Part shown: positions 19,423 through 31,051 of the stretch, piece by piece
How positions within the stretch are numbered: the stretch's first letter is position 1
How the letters are laid out: each line of letters opens with the position of its first letter
Assembly (NCBI GenBank): GCA_032718475.1
Contig: JAUCBJ010007668.1
Span: 1-36,978 of the forward strand
DNA: 36,978 nt
Reading direction: 5' to 3'
DNA from: Nemertoderma westbladi
Lineage: Eukaryota; Xenacoelomorpha; Nemertodermatida; Nemertodermatidae
Made by a program: the position numbers and the translations under genes
Notes under the pieces: generated by a model
Database searches by the model: none
What the model saw: the letters and a program-made list of their open reading frames with translations, nothing else
What the model was told of the DNA's origin: nothing

Positions 19423-19432
19423 CCGCTCCCAG
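19423..19432 (-). other. Polypurine tract of the BEL/Pao element
   Basis: Minus-strand CTGGGAGCGG lies immediately before the TGTAAAAG start of the 3' LTR. It confirms that the element runs on the minus strand. Confidence 0.6.
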
Positions 19433-19500
19433 AAAATGGGATTTAAGTCTATAAAATATAACAAATCACAGTTTCTAAAATATAAAGATACTCTAAACAG

Positions 19501-20931
19501 TTAGTCTTTCTTGCGCAGACGGCGTTTACGCAGTTTTTTGAGGCTAGCAAGAGTCCTTTTCTCTTTGGGGCGAGCCACTTTACTAGGAGGGCTATAAATC
19601 CTGGGTGAAGGGTGCAATATGATTGCATCAGAAGGTGTAGGATTATGGTCGGGGTATCCGCCGTTTCGATATGCTTCTCCTCGAGCTGATTTTCCTCCGC
19701 TCGTAGCTGGATACGTTCATCCAAAACTCTCGCAGAGAATAGGGTTTTCTAAGCTTGATATCTTCTTAGAGATTCGAGATTTCCCAATCGAACTGAGATA
19801 AGGCAAATTCGTTTATCGATTGGACTTACTGTTATAACTTACGTTTATCTGAACAAACGCAGGTTTCTTTTTTGATCTTTATAGAATAGCGTTTAACTCG
19901 TTTCGTACAACGCTCTCCTTCACCTTGATGAAGGGTTGTATCTCGTTAAACGGGAACGACCATACGGTTGGATAGTGATATTAGGTGTCCGCGTCACAAT
20001 CCGGCTAGGTAAGATGGGCGGCTAGCTAGAAATCACTGTCGGAGTGTTACCGATTAATTGTTAGGGTAGCACTAGATCTTTGAACAGTGAATACAGTCCG
20101 CGAGGATCCGCGACACCACCAGGATCGCAGGTCTGAGGTCCGACTAAGGAATGAGGAGGTTTGACCGAGTATTCCGGGACTCTGATCGTAGGTTTACTCC
20201 AGGATCGTTCGAGCCGAGTGAGCATAGGTGATACGTCAAACAAGTTTCGCTCGAAACTCCAGTAAATATAACGAGCACAACTGTGTTTAACACAACGTTT
20301 CCGTGGATGTTTATGTCTTTCCGTTTATTAGTTGGGTCTAGGGCATTTATCATAATAATACCAAAGACGCACGTCTGGTAGGGGAAACGCGGGTGATATT
20401 TATTTGTTGTTACAATGCTTCTATCAAGAATTCCAAATATACGTTGGAGTTACCGCGTTTATTTGTTTCTTTAGTGTCTTTTCTTTCGAGTCGATTTCGA
20501 ATAGAATTTTCGCATTCGAATTTCAGTTTATGGTTCCGACTCCGCTGGGCAGGATATATAGTCGACATAGTCCGTATTATGTAAATCGATAGGATGACCA
20601 GTAGTTAAGAAGACCATATACGTACCATTACGCTGCGTATATAGAGCAGCGAATTTTCTATAGTCCAACTCGCGCGAGCTGCTCTTGGGACATTGGCGGT
20701 TCGATATGACGACCATCGTCCTCCGCAGCAGTTGGACTAACGTCGCCGCGTATTAAGCTATCAACAAACGCTTGTAAAAGTAGAGTATATCGCTCCCCGA
20801 TACTAAGACCATCTTCTATCAACTCCGTCATATCTGCTATATATGAGTTTATCCATATTATAATGAGTTTATATTTAGGCGAGCGGGCGTCGCTGCCTAC
20901 CCCAATCAACCCCCGGACAGTACGAGATCCT
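19501..20931 (-). pseudogene. Degenerate ORF remnants in the 3' part of the BEL/Pao element
   Basis: Several minus-strand frames with protein-like composition overlap in different phases. At 20658-20931 one contains IADMTELIEDGLSIGERYTL. At 20528-20716 another contains YRKFAALYTQRNGTYMVFL. At 20061-20243 a third begins MFDVSPMLTRLERSW. At 19501-19716 a frame ends in a very basic tail, LASLKKLRKRRLRKKD, followed by TAA. A fifth frame (about 19720-19800) contains VLDERIQLRAEENQLEEKH. The pattern fits one or more former ORFs now broken by frameshifts. I cannot assign them to integrase or an envelope-like protein: no HHCC or DDE motif was found. Confidence 0.35.
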
Positions 20932-22483
20932 CAGCGCCGATGTGTCGTCGCCGCTGTACTTTCGCCAACGACGTAGCCGCACAACGACAACGACAACCGG
21001 CACAAGTCACTCGACTGTCAGTCCCAAAGGCTTAGATACACCTCAGGTTCTTACTGGAGAGTTAGGGTTACTTTCACAATTGCGACTCGCTACTGTAAAC
21101 ACACCTTAGTAGTAACATTCGCCTATAAACTCACAAATACCACACACACAACTTGTCACAAATTACACACACTCGGGTCACTTGTCCGTTAGTCAATGCC
21201 TTCCAGAATGTCACTGTATTATTATGTATCCTTGGATACTATCAGTGCACTATTTATTCCCTATGCTATTCAATGGGACAAGCTTTCTATTGTTCTTTTA
21301 ACTCAATTCTAATTCTAGCATGGTTGTTGCTATGGTGACATTATGTAAAGCTAGCGGTAGAATTAGGGTAATTCCAATGCATACAGATCTGGGATGTTAT
21401 TTAATAGTAATTCTTTAATAGTCAATGTCCTGTTTTATACATGACTTTATGAATTTTATCGGCTATTGACTATGTTTGGGAGACCTTCGCACACTCATAC
21501 GCATAATAAGATAAATCTCCGCTCCCTTGATCTATTAATTAATGGAATTTTGGGAATGTATAAATTGCGTAAAAATTGCAATTTATTAAATTCATTAAGA
21601 GGCATGAATTTAAATTCATTCCCTGAAATTTTATTATTTGATAATTAAATGGACATATTTTGAGTCTAGAACATGTCTGGGGACACAAGATCCTTAATTC
21701 TATGAAAATTGTCTTTTTAAGAATATCGGTAAATGCTACGATATCTTAATTGACTAGAATTGTTGAAGGATCTGAATTTTACAGATTTTGATTTATTAGA
21801 TTTGCAAATATTAAATAATTAATATTTGAGATGGGCACCAGTTTATTCCAGAACTTGTCTGGGGACGTTAACCATTGATTCTAGAAATTTGTCTTTCAAG
21901 TATATCGGTGGGTGCCGCGATATCTTAATCGACTAGAATTACAGATGGTCAAAAGGTTTAATAGATTTATTTGCGTTTCACGCTACTGTTAGAGGGACAT
22001 CACGCTACTATATGTATTATTTAATATACGGTATGAGAGCAATATCGCACGAAGCAATGTCAGTGTGAAGAGGCAAGTCGTTTCCAAGGTCTACCCAGAG
22101 CTTGGTTTAGCCGAGACACGAGGATCTGAACTTTGCATTCCTAATACTCTGCCTACCAATAATACTTAAATATAGTAGTGGCTTTATTGTACTTTAATAA
22201 GTACGGATATTTCATCTTACTGTAGTCACGTATTTATAATATGATACGGGCAGTAAGGAAAGAGAAAAAGAATTATTTCTCGCCGTCGCACTAAATATAT
22301 AATATACGTAATTAAATAATAAACGCGAATATATAGTGCACTAATCTACTAAATAATCGCTAAATAATATTCTACTAAATTAAATAAAACGATTATAATA
22401 AAATTATATAGTAATACATACAGAAATATAAAAATAATAAAATAATATAAAATAATAGAGTCACACACCCACTCCATATGTTG
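20932..22483. other. AT-rich 3' region of the BEL/Pao element with a doubled segment
   Basis: No coding sequence was recognised. A segment of about 100 bp at 21657-21763 recurs, diverged, at 21844-21942; both copies have CTTGTCTGGGGAC or CATGTCTGGGGAC, then TTGTCTTT, TATATCGGT-like sequence and CGATATCTTAATTGACTAGA. The rest is strongly AT-rich. Confidence 0.5.
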
Positions 22484-25400
22484 TTACGTTATGGAGTCCC
22501 TAGATGTTTGAAGGATTAGGGAGGTGGTCGTGGGAAGAGAATCTTGCCTTCCACAGTTTCCGGAGAGTCCTCCATTCCCTTCCGGTAAACACAAACGACC
22601 GACTGGGTGATTGAGTCGCTGCATCCCGAATACAATTCCAGGTTTCCTCTTCGTCCTGGAATAGTGGCGATAGAAACATCGCTCTAGGTACACGACGGCC
22701 TTACAAAGCCGATTCCAGGAGCTATAGGGGTCCGTCGCTCCCTGCAGGAGAGGTGAGAGTCCCTGCGAGACGTCTGATGTTCCAGAGCTCCAATCGCTCT
22801 CTCTGATCTTCATGAAGGATCCACTCGCGGTGGGGAGGTCCAGATCCACGGCGTCGTCCCTGGCAATATGTAATACCGACAGATCTATCCCGGGTTCAAA
22901 TAACTCCGATCCACCCGTCCGGGTTTTAGGTTTGACTTTCTCCACTCCCTTGGCTGGTCTAATCTCAGTCGGAGTAAGATGGGGAGGCCATTCATCCTCC
23001 TTACTCAGGAAGTCGGGTTCACCTAACCGGTCTGTAGTATCTGTCAGTTCTTGAGGAGTTGCTCCTCTGGAAGCGATGTCAGTTGGATTAAACTTCTTGG
23101 GGCAATATCTCCATTGATCTACATTGGAGCTAATATCGTCATTATCTGAGGAGTATGGTGTTCCCTCAGTTGGGTCGTCTCCCTCACTAGTATCATCTTC
23201 CCATTCACTCACCTGGCAGACGCGATCTTGAAGCAGTCTTTCTCTGAGCGTTCTTCGGGAAGGTCCAGTAAGGTACCAACCTACTCTAGTTCTTACCGCA
23301 TAGGTCTGAAGTGGTTGCGGTTGAGCAGGTCGTTTCTCCAATGTCTCCAGCGCCTCGTGCGCGTTTTGACCGATTAATATTTGTACTCCAGGATAATCGG
23401 TGTCGAATCTAGGGATGTTAAGTTGTTGGGCATGATCATCTTCGTTCCAATTATAAGGTTCCACTTGGGTGGTAGCGAAGTTCTTTATTGCCACCATTTT
23501 GACTGACCTTATACTGTATTCTCCTAGTTTATCCTGTGGAGTGGACAACTCACCTATATAATAGTCGGCAGCTACAGTAGAATTCCAAACCTGCATGATC
23601 CCTGACATGTTTAGCTTGGTTCGGAACTTGGGTTGTCCAGCAAAGATGACTTCGGCTAGTTCTTTATCGATGAATGTTCCTGTGCTACCGGAGTCCAGGA
23701 GGGCGTTCACTATATAGCTCTTCTGAGGTCCGTGGACCCGTAACTGGACTACAGGAAATTCTCGGATTCCTATATTGGAAGTTGGCGCTTTCCAAGATGG
23801 TTGTTGATCAGAAGTAGTTAAGGTAAGGTCGCTGTCTGTGTCTTTCTCATGCATGAGTGCTCGATACACTGCGGTGGTGTTTATTAGGTAACAGGATTCG
23901 TTTTGGTCGGAGAACTCGTCCGTATAGAATCCTTCCATCTCAGATTGATCAGTGTCGTTCACATCACTGAATTGGACATGTAGTTCGGACTCACTTACCT
24001 GACTCGGGCTGTTTCGTTCGAATTCCGTGTGCAACAAGATATGATGTTTTGCGCCGCACTTTGCACACCTTGCGTCGGAGTAACAGGTTCGCCGTTGGTG
24101 TCCTCGTCTGAGGCAATTATAACACAACCGCTTATCCCACATGACTTCACGTCTATCCTTTAGTGATTTCCTCAGGAATTTATCACACGCATTTAAACGG
24201 TGGGGCCCGTCGCACAGCACACATTTCGGCTTGATGTTACTTACTTTAACCTGTGCTATGTGGTGCACACTTGTTCTTTCCTCGGGCTTTCTCACCTGAA
24301 TTCTTTTAGGAGACGTAGGAGGGGTTTTTTGTACCGGTTCCCTTCTGTCATTGGGTCGAGACTTGGATTTACTTACCTGGTCTTTAGGCGTTTTATTGAC
24401 GTAATAAGATCTTTCAGTGTCTTTCCCGCTGTCCTCTCCTTGAGAGGTTTGGCTTTCGCCGTCGTCTGTATAACACATTGGTGTTACCCTTCTCCTAGAA
24501 ACGGGTTTCTCACTTACCTTGTTTTCCAATGTCTTCTCTCTGGACTGCCTTAGGAGCTGTAATTTCACTTCTCTATCTAAGAATGACATGAGATCAGTCA
24601 TGGTAGGGTCTCGTCGTTGTTGTTCCATCATATATAACACTTTCTTATCCCAGCGTGTACCTACTCCACCCTTCGGTAAAGTAGATGCTAAGGCTCCTAC
24701 AACCATAGAATTCTGGTATTCATGAGACTTACCTAACCAATCTAGTTGTCTACAGATCTCCTGAATCTCATCGGAAAACTCTATAATCCCGCTGCTAAGA
24801 AACTTTCGGGGCGCCATTAATTTCGCATATAAATACCTAGCTATGTTAGTCCTATTACCATACCTGATGTTTAGTGTATCCCAAACTTGTCTTAATCCAT
24901 CTGGATGTCCAATAAATTTTAACGCCATTGACTTGGGAGATCCTTCCAAGCACTCGATGAGGAATCTAAGTTTCTCTCCATTAGATAGCACAGAGTTCTG
25001 TATGTTATCTTTGTAATATTCATTAAAAGGTAACCATTTCATCTCATCTCCATTGAACTTGACGATCTCTCCCACCTTTACCGCTTGCCGGGCTTCGGTT
25101 CTAGCCATTTGACGCGTAAAACTTTCTTGGGCCATCGTGTTATTTAATATCGAGTTATCGGTATATAAATTTCTCGGATTATGATCCGGTCTATAGGGAA
25201 TATCATTATCAACAGGTTTATAATTACCCTTAATAGGGTTCACTATAGGAGTTTCTACTTCGCTAGCAGTATAGATGCGTGTAGGCTCCACACCTTGCGC
25301 ATGTGTTACTTCAGACCTAACAGGTTGACACATTGTTACAGGGGGTGGTGATATACCCCTTTTTGTGTTCACTAATTTATCGCGCTCCACCGCGATACTT

Positions 25401-25540
25401 TGCTGCACTTCTTGCAACTCTAGTCTACTTTCCCTTACTGTGCCCTTAAATTGTTGAACAGTCTCCTGCATCTGCCCGAGCAGGAGATCCATCCCCCGCC
25501 GTCTCTCGTCCACCCATTCGACCGCCGAAGCGGGAGACAT
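22484..25540 (-). CDS. BEL/Pao ORF2: Gag (DUF1759), zinc knuckles, protease; RT deleted
   Basis: The 1,018-residue frame starts at ATG 25540, one codon after an in-frame stop. A Gag domain of DUF1759 type spans about 157-330 (VKFNGDEMKWLPFNEYYKD). Zinc knuckles lie at 440-505, including the canonical CYNCLRRGHQRRTC (CX2CX4HX4C). A DUF1758-type protease spans about 590-760 with NALLDSGSTGTF (Asp616) and VQILIGQNAHEAL. An acidic linker (770-800) runs straight into DQWRYCPKKFNPTDIASRG (808-826), a segment that in intact BEL/Pao Pol follows RNase H. RT and RNase H are therefore missing with the frame kept. The remainder (to 1018) includes a pre-integrase-like SSWNRLCKAVVYLERC; integrase is absent. 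Its first ~25 residues duplicate the end of ORF1. Confidence 0.88.
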   Translation of the reverse strand: MSPASAVEWVDERRRGMDLLLGQMQETVQQFKGTVRESRLELQEVQQSIAVERDKLVNTKRGISPPPVTMCQPVRSEVTHAQGVEPTRIYTASEVETPIVNPIKGNYKPVDNDIPYRPDHNPRNLYTDNSILNNTMAQESFTRQMARTEARQAVKVGEIVKFNGDEMKWLPFNEYYKDNIQNSVLSNGEKLRFLIECLEGSPKSMALKFIGHPDGLRQVWDTLNIRYGNRTNIARYLYAKLMAPRKFLSSGIIEFSDEIQEICRQLDWLGKSHEYQNSMVVGALASTLPKGGVGTRWDKKVLYMMEQQRRDPTMTDLMSFLDREVKLQLLRQSREKTLENKVSEKPVSRRRVTPMCYTDDGESQTSQGEDSGKDTERSYYVNKTPKDQVSKSKSRPNDRREPVQKTPPTSPKRIQVRKPEERTSVHHIAQVKVSNIKPKCVLCDGPHRLNACDKFLRKSLKDRREVMWDKRLCYNCLRRGHQRRTCYSDARCAKCGAKHHILLHTEFERNSPSQVSESELHVQFSDVNDTDQSEMEGFYTDEFSDQNESCYLINTTAVYRALMHEKDTDSDLTLTTSDQQPSWKAPTSNIGIREFPVVQLRVHGPQKSYIVNALLDSGSTGTFIDKELAEVIFAGQPKFRTKLNMSGIMQVWNSTVAADYYIGELSTPQDKLGEYSIRSVKMVAIKNFATTQVEPYNWNEDDHAQQLNIPRFDTDYPGVQILIGQNAHEALETLEKRPAQPQPLQTYAVRTRVGWYLTGPSRRTLRERLLQDRVCQVSEWEDDTSEGDDPTEGTPYSSDNDDISSNVDQWRYCPKKFNPTDIASRGATPQELTDTTDRLGEPDFLSKEDEWPPHLTPTEIRPAKGVEKVKPKTRTGGSELFEPGIDLSVLHIARDDAVDLDLPTASGSFMKIRESDWSSGTSDVSQGLSPLLQGATDPYSSWNRLCKAVVYLERCFYRHYSRTKRKPGIVFGMQRLNHPVGRLCLPEGNGGLSGNCGRQDSLPTTTSLILQTSRDSIT

Positions 25541-25757
25541 TCTTCAGACCTAACGGGTTGACACATTGTTACAGGGGGTGGTGGTATACCCCTTTGTAAA
25601 CCCCTTTCTATACCCCCTTTAACTGTTGAACAGTCCCTTCTAACTCTCGGACCTGTTGGGAGGAGCGCCTTTGATTCTCCTCCATCTTTCCGAGGAGAAT
25701 GTCCATCCCCCGCCGTCTCTCGTCCACCCAATCAACCGCCGAAACGGGATCCGCCAA
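25309..25757 (-). repeat. Imperfect tandem duplication across the ORF1/ORF2 boundary
   Basis: Copy A (25309-25541) and copy B (25542 to about 25757) both contain CTTCAGACCTAAC, GTTACAGGGGGTGGTG, GTTGAACAGTC and CATCCCCCGCCGTCTCTCGT. The 233-bp offset is not a multiple of three, so the encoded peptide WVDERRRGMD appears in the ORF1 frame in B and in the ORF2 frame in A. The copies carry different internal indels and are far more diverged than the LTRs, so the duplication predates this insertion. Confidence 0.8.
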
Positions 25758-27560
25758 CGTTGTAGCGGGCGGACGAGGGACAATGGGCGACAAATCATGA
25801 ATATTTCGCTCGGAGTCCAGAGCATGAACTGTCTCATGGGCTGTTCTGCTGGGCACAGGTAGCTTAGTGCTGTGCAACGGGAATTGAGAGGTAGGTTCAG
25901 GGAGTACAGGTGTCTCTACGACCGAAAGGGTAGCTTCGGGAACAGGCCTAATTATTTCAGGCTCATCTACTACAGTAGGGAGTCTCTCTATTGTAATTAT
26001 TTGGTCTGTGGGTTCTGTACTCGCTAAGTTGGTGTTATTTAGTTGCCTTCTAACAGCTGGAGGCAAATCAGGCAATTTCTGACGGTGGAATGTTCTTTTA
26101 CGTCTGCTTAGGCGAGATCGATTTCCTCCGCCTTCAGTGTCGGTGGTATCGCCTTCTTCAGATGATGTATAACCCTGTCTTTTGGGAGTAGATCGATTCA
26201 TCATCTGCATATTACTAGCTGTTAACTGTCTACTGAAGTCGTCTTGCTTCTCTTGAAGACCCTCCAACTCCAGTTGGGCGATCTCTTCAGCCGCTCTCCG
26301 TTCTGCTTCCGCCACTTTTGCCTCTGCCGCTGCCGCTGCCGCTGCCGCTTTTCTTTCTGCTTCTGCAGCTACCACTGCTGCTTTCTTTCTGTCTTCTATA
26401 CGTTTTTTCTTTACTTGTTCTTCTTGGACTCGTGTGATGCGGAGTTGTTCATCAAATTTAGCCTGATTCGCAGCCCTCATTTCCACATCGATGGCATCCA
26501 ACACAAGCTTGGTTCCTTCACTATTAGGGCTAAGTCCCTCTAACCTTCTCCTCAACTCATCATCACCTAAAAAACGTTGATAGTCTGACAGATAGATGTC
26601 AATGGCATCCCTCTTATGCGGTTTCTCTGCCGTCGCTTCACTTTCCACTTGGGAAAAAGTAGCGTCTGTTGATTCTCCATGGGTTGATCGCTCCTCCAGC
26701 TGAGCTTTCCACTGAGCTGTTCCTTGAACCTGGAGACTCACCCGTTGAAACCAAGTCTTTACGGCAACTTGCAACGACGTGTCTTGCCTTCGTTTAGAAG
26801 CCTCCTCAAAGGCCGATAATATTAGCCTGATTCGTAGAATTCTTTCTCTAACTTGATAAAGCAGTTGTCCCTGCTCTTGAGGTCCTTGTGGTTGTTGAAA
26901 CAGTTGTCCTTTTACTCGCTCCATAGAGCTGAAGAATCCCTGTGCGTATCCGGCTGCGGACCTCTTCCACACAGCTGGATCGATGGTTTCCTTGGCTACT
27001 CCCATCTGGTGTATGTCTTCCCAGGCAGCTTCTGATAAATCGAACGGGAGTCCGGGTCCGGGGAAGTTCCATTGCGACTCGACCATAGATTTCAGTTCTT
27101 CCTTTGTGTATCCCGCATAACTATCTTTAGTTGAGCGCTTACTTCTCGCCCAATCGATCTGGTGTTCTTCCACCGCGATCAATAGCCTAGTGAGTACGGC
27201 TGCAGGAAGAATGAGAAGGGGATCCGAATAAACCGCATCCGTCATCCTTGCTCCGCGCTCGGGTGTCAGTTCTACAGTATCCTCACTACTGGAGCTGTTG
27301 GGCCATTGAGAAGTAAGTTCTTGGCTCGCGGGTTGTTGCTGTTCTGCTGCTTCTTGGTCCCGCTTGACCTGAGCTCGAGTGCCTATGATAGACCTACGAT
27401 GTTGGACCAGCCTAGGTTCTGTTATTACTACAGGAGGGATGACCTTCCTCACAGTGGGAGGTGAACTGAACTTACGACTAGACGGTTCTACGCCTCTATC
27501 TGAGTCGCAGATAGCTACATCTAATAAACTATCTGACAGGTTCTGTTTAGTGTCAGACAT
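25608..27560 (-). CDS. BEL/Pao ORF1: coiled-coil Gag N-terminal protein
   Basis: The frame starts at ATG 27560 (MSDTKQNLSD; a GTG four codons upstream is not a likely start), giving 650 residues. Residues 1-110 are polar. About 110-345 contain helical stretches, including DAIDIYLSDYQRFLGDDELR. About 360-445 form a long charged, Ala-rich coiled coil with AAAAAAAAEAKVAEAERRAA. A Ser/Arg-rich segment (SRLSRRKRTFHRQ) and a Pro-rich tail follow. No enzyme motif is present. It ends at a stop inside the second copy of the duplicated boundary segment, and ORF2 resumes in another frame, so the two ORFs are most likely halves of one ancestral Gag. Particle assembly is the expected role, by position only. 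Confidence 0.7.
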   Translation of the reverse strand: MSDTKQNLSDSLLDVAICDSDRGVEPSSRKFSSPPTVRKVIPPVVITEPRLVQHRRSIIGTRAQVKRDQEAAEQQQPASQELTSQWPNSSSSEDTVELTPERGARMTDAVYSDPLLILPAAVLTRLLIAVEEHQIDWARSKRSTKDSYAGYTKEELKSMVESQWNFPGPGLPFDLSEAAWEDIHQMGVAKETIDPAVWKRSAAGYAQGFFSSMERVKGQLFQQPQGPQEQGQLLYQVRERILRIRLILSAFEEASKRRQDTSLQVAVKTWFQRVSLQVQGTAQWKAQLEERSTHGESTDATFSQVESEATAEKPHKRDAIDIYLSDYQRFLGDDELRRRLEGLSPNSEGTKLVLDAIDVEMRAANQAKFDEQLRITRVQEEQVKKKRIEDRKKAAVVAAEAERKAAAAAAAAEAKVAEAERRAAEEIAQLELEGLQEKQDDFSRQLTASNMQMMNRSTPKRQGYTSSEEGDTTDTEGGGNRSRLSRRKRTFHRQKLPDLPPAVRRQLNNTNLASTEPTDQIITIERLPTVVDEPEIIRPVPEATLSVVETPVLPEPTSQFPLHSTKLPVPSRTAHETVHALDSERNIHDLSPIVPRPPATTLADPVSAVDWVDERRRGMDILLGKMEENQRRSSQQVRELEGTVQQLKGV

Positions 27561-28876
27561 GTTGGTTTGCACAGTTGAATGCCTACTGCTATATTACAGT
27601 TTAAGCAAGTCTAGTAATTCAGAGTTAACTGCTAGCCTAGTAATTAATTACCGATACTGCTACTCAGGGCAGCGTGATATATATAATATATTAGAATACC
27701 GGTATGCTTATAGTATATATAACTATATAAGTATTATTACAGACTAGGTTTATCACAGAATACCGGTATAATTTTAGCACAAATATATATAAATATATAA
27801 TAGGCCTATCGGGAATACCGGTATACAGCTTACAGTTTGTAGTATATATAATTCTGGACTAGAATTAATTACAAGTACCGGTATAATTTCAGCCTAAATT
27901 TATAGAAATAAAGATAATAGGCCTATCGTAAATACCGGTATATCAATTATTTTAAATAACTGAATTTCTGAATTTTAAGGTTACTTGGTTACCTTAACTT
28001 ACTTTATTGCCGTTATTTAAGCAGTAGTCCAACTGATATTGAGACCTAATTGTTGTATGGCAGGCCTACTATTTATAAATCGTTTGAGTTGATTTATAAT
28101 ATATATATACCCGTTTTAATGGGCTTTAGTCAATGCTTGAAATAAATGTTATTATTTCTGGGGAGTAATCACTACACAAAGCGGTGCGCTTTCAGTGAAG
28201 TGTTACTTATAGGACACTAAAACAAATAATGCTAATTTACCTAAGTTACTTAATACTACAAATTACGTACGATTCGGGTTGAGATTACAATCTCTAAATA
28301 AACACAAAAATTTACAAAAACACAATATGAATTTTCAGGGTAATTTTACAAGAAGTCTACAAACCAGCCTAACAAAGGGTTAGAAATCTGGTTATTACAA
28401 CAGACAGGGTACTACGGTATTTGAAAATAATAAGTAGTAGTAAATACACTGCGTTGTCCAGATAGGAAAATACCACCGCCTGACGACCTATAGCCGTATC
28501 GCTATAGGTTCTACGTTATGTATCACGGAGTGTTCCTACCTAGAAGTTAATAGAGCTAATCGAACGTGCCTATCAACCACTTTACAACACAAATATAATG
28601 CCTACACTAATTACTTTCGGAAAGCACTGTACACTAAACCCTAAATTAGGTACGAGTACTTGTACAACAGATAATCAGTAGTTAAATATACTTGAACAGC
28701 TAAAAGAACCACGGCATCTGCTGGAGTGACCGGTGCACAAAATCACCAGTCTTTACCTACGCCAAGCAGCCCGTGTAGTACCGGGGTTAATTTAACTATA
28801 GCGGTATGTATAACAAACACAATTATTGTAGGAACAAACTTGGGGAATGAATGTTGCGAATAATCGCATAAACTCT

Positions 28877-29130
28877 GAATAATAAATATTACGCTACGCG
28901 TACAAACTACTCAAACAAAATGCAGACCAAATACCGACAGACTACTATCAAGCCTAAACAAACTACGGTATATGCAGACTCCGAAATGATTAGGTAGTAT
29001 GCGTTCTAACCCAGTAGTACGACTTATTCTTTAATTGGGGGTTTACCTTACAGCATTGGCTGCCCCTACTTCCTAACCGTTCTTTATCGGACAAGGGCTC
29101 TACACACACTACAATCCGTTCAGACCTAAT
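28877..29130. repeat. 250-bp direct repeat in the leader, copy 1
   Basis: It shares with 32112-32365 long blocks such as GACTCCGAAATGATTAGGTA, GTAGTACGACTTATTCTTTA and CATTGGCTGCCCCTACTTCC. Divergence is greater towards its left end. Confidence 0.85.
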
Positions 29131-29836
29131 AACAGCCAGATGAGGTAGAATAAAACGTCTGTCCTTATCTGATCTGATCTGACAGCATCTGATCCTATAA
29201 CCAATCAGGAGAAAGAGATATAATATTTACCTAACTGTCTGTTAGGTAAATAGCCAATAGCTGAATAGGGGATCACGTTTCAGGTTGCCTGTTACGTATC
29301 AGTATCATCATATGAAGTAGCAGTACAGGCATATCAGTATGCATCTAAATGCACAAAGGCATGTTATTATATATTAAAAATGCGATATAGGATGAAGGAT
29401 GGCGGGTATGAAAGTTGTGTGATTGTCCCAGCAAGATGGATAGTTTCAGATGTAAAAAACTTTCGTAGATTTAGTCTGTTACAGTAGTTGGTGTTGAAAC
29501 ATTCAACTTTTATTAAAAACAATACAGCATTTGCTGCAATATTTTTTTCGTAAATCTTTCTTGTTAATAGTTATCATTATTAATAGTTAAAGTTAATTAT
29601 ATTAATTATAATTAATATTATTAATTAAGTACGGTAATGATTCTTATTAATATATTACATTTAAAATATGTATGAAATTTAAGAATTTTATTAATTTTAC
29701 TATTTATTAAAGAATATGGGAAGGTGGATGGGAATGTGGGAATTTATAAACACTTATTACCTTCCAATTGAAGGAAAAGAGCAGGTTACAGCGGCTGTAA
29801 TTTCTAACCAAAACAATAAACGACGTTGTTACCTAC

Positions 29837-31051
29837 TGTTCGCGCTTTCAGACCTTTGGCAGTTTAACCCGCCAAATTAGGATGTCTTCTAGATAATAAA
29901 TCGCTTTTAGCCTCTGACAAGTATTTGATTCACTACACTAGTTGAAACCAATCTGTGCGCGATCATTCACCCGCTGGATATACCCGGGAGATTGACTTTG
30001 ACGGCTTAATCTTATTGCTATGTAAGCCTAATGTATTATTCGACTGACAGTATTATATAATCTCTGACAATATTATTCACCTTCGGGGAATATTAACAGT
30101 TCCTTTTGGACGTGGCGCTCTATCTATATAAACAGAGCTATGACTTAAACTACATGCAACGATATGGCTTAGTTACAATTCACATATATGGCGCATTCTT
30201 TAGGAAATGCTTCGTTATCAGTCTCACTCATACACAATGCTGCACAATACTGCACACTGATCTGCCGATCTTCACTGATTTTAGTCACATATAAAAGGAA
30301 CACAGACCGACTCATGTAGGGTCTATCAGATAACATTAGATTCACTTCAAACCACTTTAACATAAGTCACAATCGTTATATGTAACCTGTCTCTCTTACC
30401 TTCGGTATATCAAGAATATTGGGTTTTCGGGGTTATTTCTCGTTATTCCAAATATAATATTTCATCAACCATATAATGAATAACCGACAGTAAATAGCAG
30501 TATAACGTTATAAAAGTATGCACGACAAGACCAGCCAAGCATTGAGTAAGTTGTTAACCATTGAGTTACCCAGTGATAACGGATATATGTCCTTATAATT
30601 AAGCCTACTAGTGTTAGGCTAAAAGCAGAAAAGCACAAATATTCCAAAAGCCGTTCTTTCTTGGCTCAGGACTGAATGATAACACTGCCCATAAAGCATT
30701 GCGTGATTTCTAGGAAATTTCTGTACAAGAACAGTAAAAACGCTCTGATTGGTTGACTGAACTGAGAGGCACCGTAGAACAAAGAAAATCGACACGTATA
30801 CAGCTCAGCTGTTAACCGTCGTCATAGTAACTACTGTTTCAAGAGGATCTAGCTATTTTGCGTCATAGAATTGCCATAGAATCACCAACCATGTCCCCCA
30901 AAGTACACATACGGAAGAAATAGCTCTTAGGTCCTCTAAAAAACACCGATACAGCAATAATACGGCCTCTTACGCCTACTAAACCAACTACAGAGTATTT
31001 TACGGGAAAAATAAGGAAAAATAACCGGGCAATTCCGCAAAAGCTTTTACA
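29837..31051 (-). repeat. Solo LTR of a related BEL/Pao subfamily, with TSD CCTAC
   Basis: A third LTR copy (1,215 bp, TGTTCGCGCTTTC...GCTTTTACA) is flanked by CCTAC at 29832-29836 and 31052-31056. It has about 5% substitutions against the outer LTRs in its first 400 bp by eye, and larger differences and indels in its last third. A separate TSD shows an independent insertion followed by LTR-LTR recombination. It interrupts a GTTACCTAC/AAATTGGG repeat unit. Confidence 0.9.

Noticed and set aside
25435-25731. 98-codon frame bridging ORF1 and ORF2 of the BEL/Pao element
   Set aside because: Only its middle matches the ORF2 frame; its ends are out-of-frame readings of the duplicated segment.
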